Part shown: piece by piece, positions 1 through 6,146 of the stretch | Numbering within the stretch: the stretch's first letter is position 1 | Layout: each line of letters starts with the position of its first letter | Source of the DNA: an uncultured Eubacteriales bacterium | Lineage (GTDB): Bacteria > Bacillota > Clostridia > Oscillospirales > Acutalibacteraceae | Direction: 5' to 3' | DNA length: 10,112 bases | NCBI GenBank assembly: GCA_900317795.1 | Contig: ONIF01000049.1 | Coordinates: 1 to 10,112 of the forward strand | Notes under the pieces: generated by a model | The model's input: the letters and a program-made list of their open reading frames with translations, nothing else | The model's database searches: none | What the model was told of the DNA's origin: nothing | Translations under genes and position numbers: made by a program

Positions 1-464
1 TGGTTTGTACCGCTGGCATAGTCGCCAGCACTCTCACAAGCATACAGTCCGAGGAATACGCTACCTGCATTCACCACTTTCTCAGCCAGTTCCTGATAGT
101 TAGCTGTGGTAATGATCAGGTGTTCGGGCGCATAAGCGTTACTCAAATCCATGGCTTCCTCACCGTCGTGTACCAACACGAAGGTGGAATTCTCCAAGGT
201 CTTGGAAGCCAATTCTTTTCTGGGTAATTGTTCAAGTTGAATATCAATCTCCTTTCTTACCTCTTCTATCATCTTTTCTGAGGTAGAGATGAGGAATACT
301 TGTGAATCGATACCGTGCTCAGCTTGTGAGAGTAAATCGGCAGCAACAAACTCTGCATTAGCAGTTTCGTCAGCAATAACACAAACTTCGCTTGGGCCTG
401 CAGGCATATCAATAGCAGCGTCGTGTAGGCTGACTTGTTGCTTTGCCGCCATAACATATTGGTT
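1..464 (-). CDS. hisD: Histidinol dehydrogenase fragment (internal part)
   Basis: This is an internal fragment of HisD, the zinc enzyme that oxidises L-histidinol to histidine in the last two steps of histidine biosynthesis. Read on the minus strand from 464 down to 1 it runs without a stop through NQYVMAAKQQ, IDMPAGPSEV, ADLLSQAEHG, YAPEHL and CESAGDYASGTN, all signature stretches of the family in the correct order. The Gln and His of SQAEHG and the Glu-His of APEHL are the known zinc and catalytic residues and are present. The C-terminus lies off the window. The N-terminal half is missing: upstream of NQYV the expected Gly-Pro-Gly is replaced by unrelated codons, which marks a join. No other histidine genes are nearby. 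The wording of the protein looks Bacteroidales-like to me, which is an impression and not a search result. Confidence 0.88.
440..464. other. Probable assembly join, hisD to PKD-like fragment
   Basis: Over about 25 bases the same minus-strand DNA reads plausibly in two frames: NQYVMAAK of HisD and PICYGGKA of the surface protein. HisD homology stops above 464 and the other protein's homology stops below about 440. A shared word of this length is what a short-k-mer assembler needs to jump between genomes. Confidence 0.65.
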
Positions 465-819
465 GGATATCGTCACCAACCTTAATCCAAGGAGCTTGTT
501 TGTTGACAACCACAATCGTTGTGTCAAGTTCGCAACCAAAGTCATCATCTTCTATATGACAAGTAAATATGTATTCTCCGGCCTCCTCACTTGCAAACTC
601 AACTATCGGAGAATCATCACTGTCAAGACAATCTGAGACATTAGTGCCAGTCCAAGAATAGCTGTAATTACCGCTGCCTCCTGTTGCTGTCGCGTCCAGT
701 GTTTCGTAGCCGTTAGTGCAGACTTTTATAGTATCAAGCAACGTTTGAGCCAGTTTTACTTCCTTAGTTGTAACCGGTTTTCCTTTGACTGTTGTAACTT
801 CACAATTGTTCTTGTCTGT
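440..819 (-). CDS. Ig/PKD- or SprB-like surface protein fragment
   Basis: A minus-strand open stretch of about 125 codons resembles the repeated Ig/PKD or SprB-type beta-sandwich modules of large secreted Bacteroidetes proteins. Visible features are a TDKNNCEVTT stretch typical of the end of a module, then ATATGGSGNYSYSWTG, then EEAGEYIFTCHIEDDDFGC and a following module start with a Cys-Tyr-Gly. These modules are normally extracellular, with roles in adhesion or as C-terminal parts of secreted proteins; nothing here tells which. Neither end is natural: the N-terminal side merges in the same frame into an SSB-like stretch near 808-819, and the C-terminal side merges into hisD near 440-464. 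The apparent 226-codon frame covering 409-1089 is therefore composite and should not be taken as one protein. Confidence 0.6.
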
Positions 820-876
820 ATATGAGCCTGTCTGAATCCTGCCCGTAATGCCTATTTTCATACCCTTGCTGAAATA
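808..876 (-). CDS. ssb: Single-stranded DNA-binding protein sliver
   Basis: About 23 codons on the minus strand read YFSKGMKIGITGRIQTGSY followed by TDKN. This matches the central OB-fold strand region of bacterial SSB proteins (pattern YF-x-KG-x-x-hydrophobic-x-x-x-GRIQTGSYTDK). The homology starts exactly where the plus-strand methyltransferase begins to make sense and stops where the PKD-like fragment begins. It is too short to be a gene and is best read as a bridge in a mis-assembled contig, probably from a Firmicutes genome. I see no start, RBS or stop belonging to it. Confidence 0.6.
859..876. other. Probable assembly join, ssb sliver to methyltransferase
   Basis: These 18 bases read YFSKGM on the minus strand (SSB) and HTLAEI on the plus strand (methyltransferase). 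Each reading makes sense only on one side. A similar in-frame switch at 808-819 (TDKN) links the ssb sliver to the PKD-like fragment. Confidence 0.6.
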
Positions 877-1077
877 ACCGAACGGCTCGGAGAAAAAATG
901 CTGCATGGCTATTCGTTTTCGGAGATCAATACGGTACTTGACAAGTACGGCTTTGAAATAGAGGATCACGAAACACCTCAGATGATACAGAAACATTATT
1001 TTGAGGACAGAGAGGACGGCATCACGGCATTTGAGAATATACATTTTATGCTGGCATACAGGGAGGGATTTCAATGA
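859..1077 (+). CDS. SAM-dependent methyltransferase, C-terminal part
   Basis: The plus-strand frame reads HTLAEITERLGEKMLHGYSF, then LDKYGFEIEDHETPQMIQ, HYFEDR and AFENIHFMLAYR before TGA. The pattern (GEKMLHGYSF, a GF-x-I-x-x-H-x-TP segment, and a final hydrophobic strand followed by a basic residue) fits the last beta-strands of a class I SAM-dependent methyltransferase. The SAM-binding N-terminal half is lost at the join near 859-876. The stop TGA overlaps the luxS ATG (ATGA), so the two genes are translationally coupled. Methyltransferases (ubiG or yrrT types) commonly head mcc operons in Firmicutes. They would produce S-adenosylhomocysteine, the precursor of the LuxS substrate. The assignment rests mainly on the C-terminal pattern and on this context. 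Confidence 0.65.
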   Translation, partial: HTLAEITERLGEKMLHGYSFSEINTVLDKYGFEIEDHETPQMIQKHYFEDREDGITAFENIHFMLAYREGFQ

Positions 1078-1535
1078 AAAAAATAACAAGTTTTACGGTC
1101 AATCACAATATTCTTGAAAAGGGCATTTACATTTCACGCATTGACGGGGATATTGTAACCTACGATATAAGAATGAAAAAGCCCAATCACAGCGATTATC
1201 TCGGAAACGGTGAACTGCATACAACAGAACATCTTTTTGCAACGTTTGCACGAAACAGTGAATTTTCCGATTCCGTTATCTATGTGGGACCTATGGGGTG
1301 TCGTACAGGTTTTTATTTGCTGTTAAGGGATAATATCTCACATCAACAGGCTGTCGGACTTGTCAGGGACAGTTTTCGGTTTATTGCTGATTTTGAGGGA
1401 GAAATTCCGGGCAGTAAAAAAGAGGAATGCGGAAATTATCTTGAACATGACCTTTCGAGTGCCAAAAAGACAGCAAAAGATATGCTGAAAGTACTTGAAA
1501 ATTACAGTGAACAAAATTTGAATTATAAGGAGTAA
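1074..1535 (+). CDS. luxS: S-ribosylhomocysteine lyase LuxS
   Basis: LuxS cleaves S-ribosylhomocysteine to homocysteine and DPD, the precursor of autoinducer-2, in the cytoplasm. The 153-residue length is typical. The metal-binding HTTEH motif is at residues 49-53, the catalytic Cys lies in PMGCRTGFY (Cys76), and the third metal ligand is Cys119 in ECGNYLEHDL. These two cysteines are the only ones in the protein. A strong AGGGAGGG site lies about 8 bases before the ATG, and the start overlaps the stop of the methyltransferase. The next gene follows after 6 bases. Here the enzyme most likely serves methyl-cycle detoxification and homocysteine supply for the neighbouring trans-sulfuration genes; AI-2 release may be a by-product. 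All key residues are intact. Confidence 0.97.
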   Translation: MKKITSFTVNHNILEKGIYISRIDGDIVTYDIRMKKPNHSDYLGNGELHTTEHLFATFARNSEFSDSVIYVGPMGCRTGFYLLLRDNISHQQAVGLVRDSFRFIADFEGEIPGSKKEECGNYLEHDLSSAKKTAKDMLKVLENYSEQNLNYKE

Positions 1536-1541
1536 TTTATT

Positions 1542-2699
1542 ATGTCAGAATATAAAAATATTGAATCAGCCCTTATCCACGGAGGAATTTACGGAGATGA
1601 ATATACAAAGGCAGTCAATGTGCCGATATATCAGACCTCTACCTATGAACAGAGCGGTCTTGGAGAAACACCCAAATGGGAATATTCCCGTACAGGCAAT
1701 CCTACCCGTGCCGCACTGGAAGCCCTTATTGCAGAACTTGAAAGCGGAAAAGCAGGCTTTGCCTTTGCCTCGGGAATGGCGGCAATTACGGCTGTATTGA
1801 GTTTATTCCATACAGGTGATAAAATTCTTATTTCAAGCAATGTTTACGGTGGTACATTCCGTGTGCTTGATAAAATTTTCAGCAATTTCGGAATAGGTTA
1901 CTCTATTGAAGATACAACCAATATTCCCGAATTGGAAAAGAAAATTACAAGTGATGTTAAGGCAATTTTAGTGGAAAGTCCTGCCAATCCGCTTCTCACG
2001 GTGACGGACTTGAAAGCCGTTGCCGACCTTGCCAAAAAGCATAATATTTTATCAATCGTTGACAATACATTTATGACACCGTATCTGCAAAGACCGATTG
2101 AATTCGGCATTGATATCGTCATTCATAGTGCAACGAAATATTTGGGCGGTCATAGTGATGTTGTAGCAGGTCTTGTTGTTGTCAATGATGATGACCTTGC
2201 AAAGAAAATCGGTTTTATACAGAATTCGACAGGCGGTGTGCTTGCACCCTTTGACAGCTTTTTATTGATAAGAGGAATAAAGACACTTGCAGTACGTCTT
2301 GACCGTCATGTAGAAAATGCTCAAAAAGCCGCTGAATTTCTCAGTAATCATAAGGCAGTCAAAAAAGTGTATTATCCGGGACTTTCGAATGCACAGGGCT
2401 ATGAGATAAATAAAAGACAGGCTAAAAACGGCGGTGTAATGATTTCGTTTGAACTGCATGAAAATTATAATATCAAGAAATTTTTCAAGTCGCTGAAATT
2501 AGTGGCATTGGCGGAAAGTCTTGGCGGTGTGGAAAGTCTTGTATGCCACCCCGCAACCATGACACACGCATCTATTCCCTATGAAGTTCGCCAAAAAATA
2601 GGCATTACAGACGGTCTTATCAGACTTTCTATCGGAATTGAAAATATTGATGATATATTGTCGGATATAGCACAGGCTATTGCGGAAAGTGAGGAGTAA
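1542..2699 (+). CDS. mccB: PLP trans-sulfuration enzyme, cystathionine/homocysteine gamma-lyase type
   Basis: This is a 385-residue member of the Cys/Met-metabolism PLP family (fold type I). The PLP lysine is K199 in SATKYLGGHSD, the cofactor-binding aspartate is D174 in VDNTF, the phosphate/neighbour-subunit motif YSRTGNPT starts at residue 48, and the C-terminal substrate loop SLGGVESL...HP..MTHASIP is complete. Such enzymes include cystathionine gamma-lyase, beta-lyase and gamma-synthase, which sequence alone separates poorly. The adjacent mccA-like gene and luxS favour MccB, which cleaves cystathionine or homocysteine to give cysteine or sulfide in reverse trans-sulfuration. An AAGGAG site inside the last codons of luxS precedes the ATG, and mccA follows 2 bases after the stop. 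The family is certain; the exact reaction is inferred. Confidence 0.88.
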   Translation: MSEYKNIESALIHGGIYGDEYTKAVNVPIYQTSTYEQSGLGETPKWEYSRTGNPTRAALEALIAELESGKAGFAFASGMAAITAVLSLFHTGDKILISSNVYGGTFRVLDKIFSNFGIGYSIEDTTNIPELEKKITSDVKAILVESPANPLLTVTDLKAVADLAKKHNILSIVDNTFMTPYLQRPIEFGIDIVIHSATKYLGGHSDVVAGLVVVNDDDLAKKIGFIQNSTGGVLAPFDSFLLIRGIKTLAVRLDRHVENAQKAAEFLSNHKAVKKVYYPGLSNAQGYEINKRQAKNGGVMISFELHENYNIKKFFKSLKLVALAESLGGVESLVCHPATMTHASIPYEVRQKIGITDGLIRLSIGIENIDDILSDIAQAIAESEE

Positions 2700-2701
2700 T
2701 T

Positions 2702-3622
2702 ATGGCACTCTATGAAGATATGCAGGAATTGATTGGAAATACACCTCTTGTGAGATTAAATCATCTTGATTTGCCCGATGATGTAAGGCTTTATGCAAAA
2801 TTGGAATTGTTCAACCCGTCGGGAAGTGTCAAAGACAGAATAGGCAAATATATGATAGAAGATGCAGAAAGAAAGGGTATTCTCCAAAAGGGCAGTACGA
2901 TTGTTGAAGCGACAGCAGGAAATACAGGTCTTGGCATTGCATTTGCGGCACTCAATAGGGGATATAAGATAATATTTGTTGTTCCTACGAAATTTTCACA
3001 GGAAAAACAGACTTTATTGAAAGCGTTGGGGGCGGAAATCATCAATACTCCCCGTGAGGGCGGTATGCTTGGGGCATGGGCGAAAGCGGAAGAAATCCGC
3101 CAGTCCATTTCCAATGCCGTGACGCTTGAACAATTCAAAAATCCTGCCAATCCGCTTGCACACTATGAAACGACAGGCAAAGAAATTTATGAGGATTTGA
3201 AAGGCAATATCAATTATCTTGTAGCAGGTGCAGGCAGCGGCGGTACATATTCGGGTGTCGTGAAATATCTCAAAGAGAAAAATAATCATATTATCGGAGT
3301 GCTTGCCGACCCCGTAGGTTCGACAATGGGCGGTGGTGAACACGGTGATTATAATATTGAGGGTATCGGCAACGATTTCATAGCCGATACAATGGATATG
3401 TCACTTGTTGATAAAGTGGTGAAAATGACAGATGACGAGGCTTTTGCAAATGCGAGAGAGCTTGCCAAAAAAGAAGGTATATTTGCAGGTTCGTCATCGG
3501 GTGCAGCCCTTGCCGCTGCAAAAAAATTGATTGCAGACGGTGCAAGGGGAAATATTGTTGTTATTTTCCCCGACAGGGGCGACAGATATTTTACAAAAAA
3601 TTTATATGAGGGTGTACTATGA
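2702..3622 (+). CDS. mccA: Cystathionine beta-synthase / cysteine synthase family enzyme (MccA-like)
   Basis: This 306-residue fold type II PLP enzyme condenses an activated serine with a thiol. The PLP lysine is K44 in NPSGSVKDR. The substrate loop reads EATAGNTG (residues 69-76) instead of the EPTSGNTG of classical CysK. The phosphate-binding loop is GAGSGGTYSG (176-185), and the SSSG serine near 264 contacts the pyridine nitrogen. The EATAGNTG form, the EGIGNDFI stretch and the C-terminal FPDRGDRY...LYEG segment resemble MccA, the O-acetylserine-dependent cystathionine beta-synthase of Bacillus and clostridia. It would make cystathionine from homocysteine supplied by LuxS and pass it to MccB. 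There is no regulatory CBS domain and no cysteine residue. The stop overlaps the next start (ATGA). CysK activity cannot be excluded. Confidence 0.85.
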   Translation: MALYEDMQELIGNTPLVRLNHLDLPDDVRLYAKLELFNPSGSVKDRIGKYMIEDAERKGILQKGSTIVEATAGNTGLGIAFAALNRGYKIIFVVPTKFSQEKQTLLKALGAEIINTPREGGMLGAWAKAEEIRQSISNAVTLEQFKNPANPLAHYETTGKEIYEDLKGNINYLVAGAGSGGTYSGVVKYLKEKNNHIIGVLADPVGSTMGGGEHGDYNIEGIGNDFIADTMDMSLVDKVVKMTDDEAFANARELAKKEGIFAGSSSGAALAAAKKLIADGARGNIVVIFPDRGDRYFTKNLYEGVL

Positions 3623-4551
3623 CATTACAACAAATACATTATGCGATAACTATATCCGAACAGGGTTCTTTTAATAAAGCAAGTGAGATATTATATATTT
3701 CTCAGCCGTCTTTGACGGAATCCGTTAGGGAACTTGAAAAGGAACTTGGCATTTCTATTTTTCATAGAAGCGGCAGGGGCGTTACTTTAACAAGTGACGG
3801 CATGGAATTTATTTCTTATGCCCGAGAGCTTTACCGTCAGTATGAAGCCATTTCCGAAAGATACGGTGAAAAAGGCAAAATAAAGAAAAAATTTGCCGTT
3901 TCCACACAACATTATTCATTTGCCGTCAAGAGTTTTGTGGAATTGGTGAAACAACTCAGTACAGATGAATATGAATTTGCTATAAGGGAAGTCCGTACAC
4001 AAAAAGTCATTGATGATGTCAGCAATTTAAAGAGTGAAATAGGCGTGCTGTATCTGAGCGATTTCAATTCGCCTGTTCTCACAAAGCTTTTTCGTACAAA
4101 CAAACTTGAATTTCACGAACTTATTACCTGCGATGCGTATGTGTATTTATGGAAAAGTCACCCGCTTGCCCGTCAAAAAAGCATACGCTTTGATGAACTC
4201 ACGGAATATCCGAGTTTATCGTTTGAACAGGGCGGAAACGGTTCTGTATATTTTGCGGAGGAGATACTCAGCAATTATCAGTATCCACGCATGATCAAAG
4301 CGACTGACAGGGCAACTATGCTGAATTTGATGGTAGGGCTGAACGGCTATACGCTTTGTTCGGGCATTATATGCGAAGAACTCAACGGCAGTGATTTTAT
4401 AGCCGTTCCGTTTGAGCCTGACAGCGAACACAAGGGCAATAAAATGAAAATAGGCTATATCACAAAAAACAATATACATTTGAGCCGTGTCGGAAAAATG
4501 TATATTGAAGAACTCAAGAAATATTTAGGGGTGCAAAATGAAAATAATTGA
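3619..4551 (+). CDS. LysR-family transcriptional regulator
   Basis: This 310-residue protein has the layout of a LysR regulator. The N-terminal winged helix-turn-helix spans about residues 1-60 (GSFNKASEILYISQPSLTES, then the linker-helix start LEKELGISIFHRSGRGVTLT). A periplasmic-binding-protein-like effector domain covers roughly 92-300. It is cytoplasmic and binds DNA as a dimer or tetramer. It sits inside the cysteine/homocysteine operon, overlapping mccA by 4 bases and the next gene by 14, so it is co-transcribed and not divergent as many LysR genes are. By analogy with CysL, CmbR and CysB it may sense O-acetylserine or another sulfur metabolite; this is context only. The palindrome and CCTAT repeats at 5321-5356 are possible targets. 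Confidence 0.92.
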   Translation: MTLQQIHYAITISEQGSFNKASEILYISQPSLTESVRELEKELGISIFHRSGRGVTLTSDGMEFISYARELYRQYEAISERYGEKGKIKKKFAVSTQHYSFAVKSFVELVKQLSTDEYEFAIREVRTQKVIDDVSNLKSEIGVLYLSDFNSPVLTKLFRTNKLEFHELITCDAYVYLWKSHPLARQKSIRFDELTEYPSLSFEQGGNGSVYFAEEILSNYQYPRMIKATDRATMLNLMVGLNGYTLCSGIICEELNGSDFIAVPFEPDSEHKGNKMKIGYITKNNIHLSRVGKMYIEELKKYLGVQNENN

Positions 4552-5323
4552 CTTTCACGCACATATCTATCCCCCGAAAATAGCCGAAAAAGCGTCACTG
4601 TCCACAGGGGAATTCTATCATATCACACCTGCTCACAGCGGTACGGGAGAGGAATTATTATCTGTCGGAAAGACCGCAGGCATATCGGAATTTGTATTGC
4701 TGCCCGTTGCGACAAAGCCCCAACAGGTACATCATATCAATCAATTTATTCTTGATGAAGTAAAGTCACACCGTGATGAATTTCACGGTTTCGGAACACT
4801 CCTCCCCGACAGTGAAAATATACTTGCCGAAACGGACTTTATCATAAAATCGGGTTTGCAGGGGATAAAACTTCACCCCGATACACAGCGTTTCAATATG
4901 GACGACAGGAGATTGTTTGAAGTATTCGACAATATTCAAGGGAAAATCCCTTTGCTTGTTCATTGCGGTGACAGGAGATTTGACTATTCTCACCCACGCA
5001 GACTTAAAAATATCATTGATAATTTTCCTCATTTGCAGGTGATAGCTGCCCATTTGGGCGGCTGGTCACTTTTTGAGGAGGGTTTCGAAATTCTCAAAGA
5101 TACGGATTGTTATTTGGATATTTCAAGTACAATGATGTTTTTATCTCCCGAACAGGTGACGAAATATATTCACGGCTACGGTGCGGAAAGAATTTTATTC
5201 GGAACGGATTTTCCGTTGTGGAGTCCCGTTGACGAAGTAAGCAGATTTGGGAAACTGCATTTAACGGAGAATGAATTTGAGAGGATAGCATATAAAAATG
5301 CCCTTGCTATATTGAATGAGTAA
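4538..5323 (+). CDS. Amidohydrolase-2 family metal-dependent hydrolase
   Basis: This 261-residue protein carries the marks of the amidohydrolase-related family (TIM-barrel hydrolases and decarboxylases such as ACMSD and gamma-resorcylate decarboxylase). The first metal motif DFHAHIYP gives H7 and H9, KLHPD starts at K111, VHCGD holds H142, AAHLGG holds H172, and FGTDFPLWSP holds D224. The metal site is complete, so a working enzyme is expected in the cytoplasm. The substrate cannot be read from the sequence. Its start lies 14 bases inside the LysR gene, behind an AGGGGTG ribosome site, which ties it firmly to the sulfur operon. A role in releasing or processing a sulfur compound, or in disposing of a by-product, is inferred. 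It is the last gene of the cluster. Its TAA begins a 19-base palindrome, and no T-run terminator follows. Confidence 0.88.
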   Translation: MKIIDFHAHIYPPKIAEKASLSTGEFYHITPAHSGTGEELLSVGKTAGISEFVLLPVATKPQQVHHINQFILDEVKSHRDEFHGFGTLLPDSENILAETDFIIKSGLQGIKLHPDTQRFNMDDRRLFEVFDNIQGKIPLLVHCGDRRFDYSHPRRLKNIIDNFPHLQVIAAHLGGWSLFEEGFEILKDTDCYLDISSTMMFLSPEQVTKYIHGYGAERILFGTDFPLWSPVDEVSRFGKLHLTENEFERIAYKNALAILNE

Positions 5324-5356
5324 TAGGCTGAGCCTATTACCTATAATACCTATCGG
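5321..5356. promoter_or_regulatory. Palindrome and CCTAT repeats, candidate operator
   Basis: TAATAGGCTGAGCCTATTA at 5321-5339 is a perfect inverted repeat of nine bases each side around one central G. CCTAT then recurs at 5333, 5340 and 5349 (CCTATTA, CCTATAA, CCTATCGG), ending four bases before the -35 element. The one-base centre gives no usable hairpin loop and no T-run follows, so a DNA-binding site is likelier than a terminator. Candidates are the LysR regulator encoded just upstream or an Rrf2/CymR-type cysteine regulator; neither can be decided here. Confidence 0.5.
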
Positions 5357-5360
5357 ATAT

Positions 5361-5389
5361 TAGACAAATAAGAAAAGCTATGTTATAAT
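5361..5389 (+). promoter_or_regulatory. Sigma-A promoter of the transporter operon
   Basis: A -35 element TAGACA (5 of 6 consensus bases, 5361-5366) is followed by a 17-base spacer and a perfect -10 TATAAT (5384-5389). TG at 5381-5382 adds an extended -10. Transcription should begin near 5396-5397, leaving about 25 bases before the leader-peptide start codon. This is the clearest promoter in the window. Confidence 0.82.
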
Positions 5390-5421
5390 CAATTCAACGA
5401 AACGGAAAGGAGTTAATTACC

Positions 5422-5517
5422 ATGACAAGGACAACTGAAATGTGTATGAACGATTGTATATGTATAACGCAGAAAGCAGTTTTCTGTGTCAAGAATTGCT
5501 GTGCTTTCCGAATGTGA
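5422..5517 (+). CDS. Cysteine-rich leader peptide, 31 residues
   Basis: Behind an AAAGGAG site (10 bases before the ATG) is a 31-codon frame that begins MTRTTEMCMNDCICITQ and ends CCAFRM. Cysteine codons are at positions 8, 12, 14, 22, 26 and 27, so 6 of 31 residues are Cys. It lies between a near-consensus promoter and an intrinsic terminator, upstream of a transporter operon that sits next to cysteine-metabolism genes. That layout is the one used by amino-acid attenuator leader peptides, so the peptide is probably a sensor of charged tRNA-Cys with no function as a protein. No signal peptide or known motif is visible. The alternative is a genuine small thiol-rich peptide. The peptide has no family I can name. 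Confidence 0.75.
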   Translation: MTRTTEMCMNDCICITQKAVFCVKNCCAFRM

Positions 5518-5564
5518 CGGTGTGTTTTTTCACAAAGGGAGGTCAGCGGTGACTTCCCTTTTTT
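5472..5564 (+). promoter_or_regulatory. Candidate cysteine-dependent transcription attenuator
   Basis: Four segments can pair in alternative ways. Segment 1 GAAAGCA (5472-5478) pairs perfectly with TGCTTTC of segment 2 (5502-5508). Segment 2 GCTTTCC (5503-5509) can instead pair with GGGAGGT of segment 3 (5537-5543), seven pairs of which three are G-U, enclosing a TGTG/CACA mini-hairpin. Segment 3 (5535-5545) otherwise forms the terminator with segment 4 (5550-5560). A ribosome stalled at Cys codons 8-14 or 22 would mask segment 1, free segment 2 and block the terminator. One reaching the stop at 5515 would cover segment 2 and allow termination. This is inferred from pairing by eye; no free energies were computed. 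Confidence 0.6.
5535..5564 (+). terminator. Intrinsic terminator (attenuator arm)
   Basis: AAGGGAGGTCA (5535-5545) pairs with TGACTTCCCTT (5550-5560) over 11 pairs, one of them G-U, around the loop GCGG, followed by TTTT and, after a short break, a second run of six T. It lies between the leader frame and the first transporter gene, so it should control read-through from the promoter at 5361-5389 and not end an upstream operon. Confidence 0.85.
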
Positions 5565-5591
5565 ACTGCCATTTTTTAGGGGGAATGAATG

Positions 5592-6146
5592 ATGAGAAAC
5601 AATGAAAAAATCAAATATGCCGCTATGACAGCGATGTTTGCGGCACTTATCACCATAACGACAGCTTATGTAAAAATCCCTGCACCGTTGGGTTATGCTC
5701 ATGCAGGTGACAGCATGATATATCTTTCGGCAAGCGTTTTGCCCGGACCGCTCGGTTTTGCAGCGGCTTCGATAGGCGGAGGACTTGCGGATTTATTGGC
5801 AGGCTATCCTCAATGGGCATTGCCGACAGCGATTATAAAAGCGTTGAATGTACTGCCGTTTTTTCTGATAAAGCATTTTTTGAAAGACAGTCCGAAACTT
5901 GAAAAAATCATCAGTTTGCCGAATTTGCTTATGCTGATACCTACAACGATAATTACAATAGGCGGTTATTTCGCAGCAAATGCTTTACTTTATGATATAT
6001 CGGCAGCGATTGGAGAAATACTTCCGAATTTCATTCAAGCGGGCGTTGGAGCAGTACTGTTTGTGATACTCGGAAAAAGCCTTGACGCTGCCAATTTCAA
6101 GGCAAATATATTGTCCGTGGGAAAGGAAAAAAGACATGAAGCATAG
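5592..6146 (+). CDS. ECF-type transporter S-component-like membrane protein
   Basis: This small integral membrane protein (184 residues) has about five to six hydrophobic segments (roughly 8-27, 40-58, 60-70, 78-95, 110-130 and 142-160). An N-terminal KYAAMTAMFAALITITT helix and a conserved loop G-x-x-HAGDSMIYLSA...LPGPLGFAAASIGGGLADLLAGY point to the S components of energy-coupling-factor importers and related families, which bind a vitamin or small nutrient. No EcfA or EcfT gene is in the window, so it would borrow a shared ECF module or act with the ABC genes downstream. The substrate is unknown. The start at 5592 has an AGGGGG site 8 bases upstream; an ATG at 5589 in the same frame is also possible. 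The protein has no cysteine. Its last 11 bases overlap the next gene. Confidence 0.75.
   Translation: MRNNEKIKYAAMTAMFAALITITTAYVKIPAPLGYAHAGDSMIYLSASVLPGPLGFAAASIGGGLADLLAGYPQWALPTAIIKALNVLPFFLIKHFLKDSPKLEKIISLPNLLMLIPTTIITIGGYFAANALLYDISAAIGEILPNFIQAGVGAVLFVILGKSLDAANFKANILSVGKEKRHEA

Noticed and set aside
289..636. A plus-strand ORF in the left flank
   Set aside because: It is the antisense shadow of the hisD and PKD-like fragments, whose minus-strand reading has clear family motifs.
409..1089. A 226-codon minus-strand ORF that could be called one hypothetical protein
   Set aside because: Its N-terminal third is antisense to the methyltransferase and the rest changes family twice (SSB, then PKD-like) and ends in an out-of-frame hisD; it is a product of joins.
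5321..5345. The palindrome after the amidohydrolase gene as a transcription terminator
   Set aside because: It has only one central base, giving at best a distorted hairpin, and no T-run follows; a protein-binding site fits better.
5390..5590. T-box, SAM or TPP riboswitch in the leader of the transporter operon
   Set aside because: No T-box core (TGGNACCGCG), no S-box and no TPP-box conserved stretches are visible; the region is accounted for by the leader frame and the terminator.
5394..5702. A 102-codon minus-strand ORF across the control region
   Set aside because: It runs antisense to the leader peptide, the terminator and the start of the S-component gene, and shows no recognisable protein motif.
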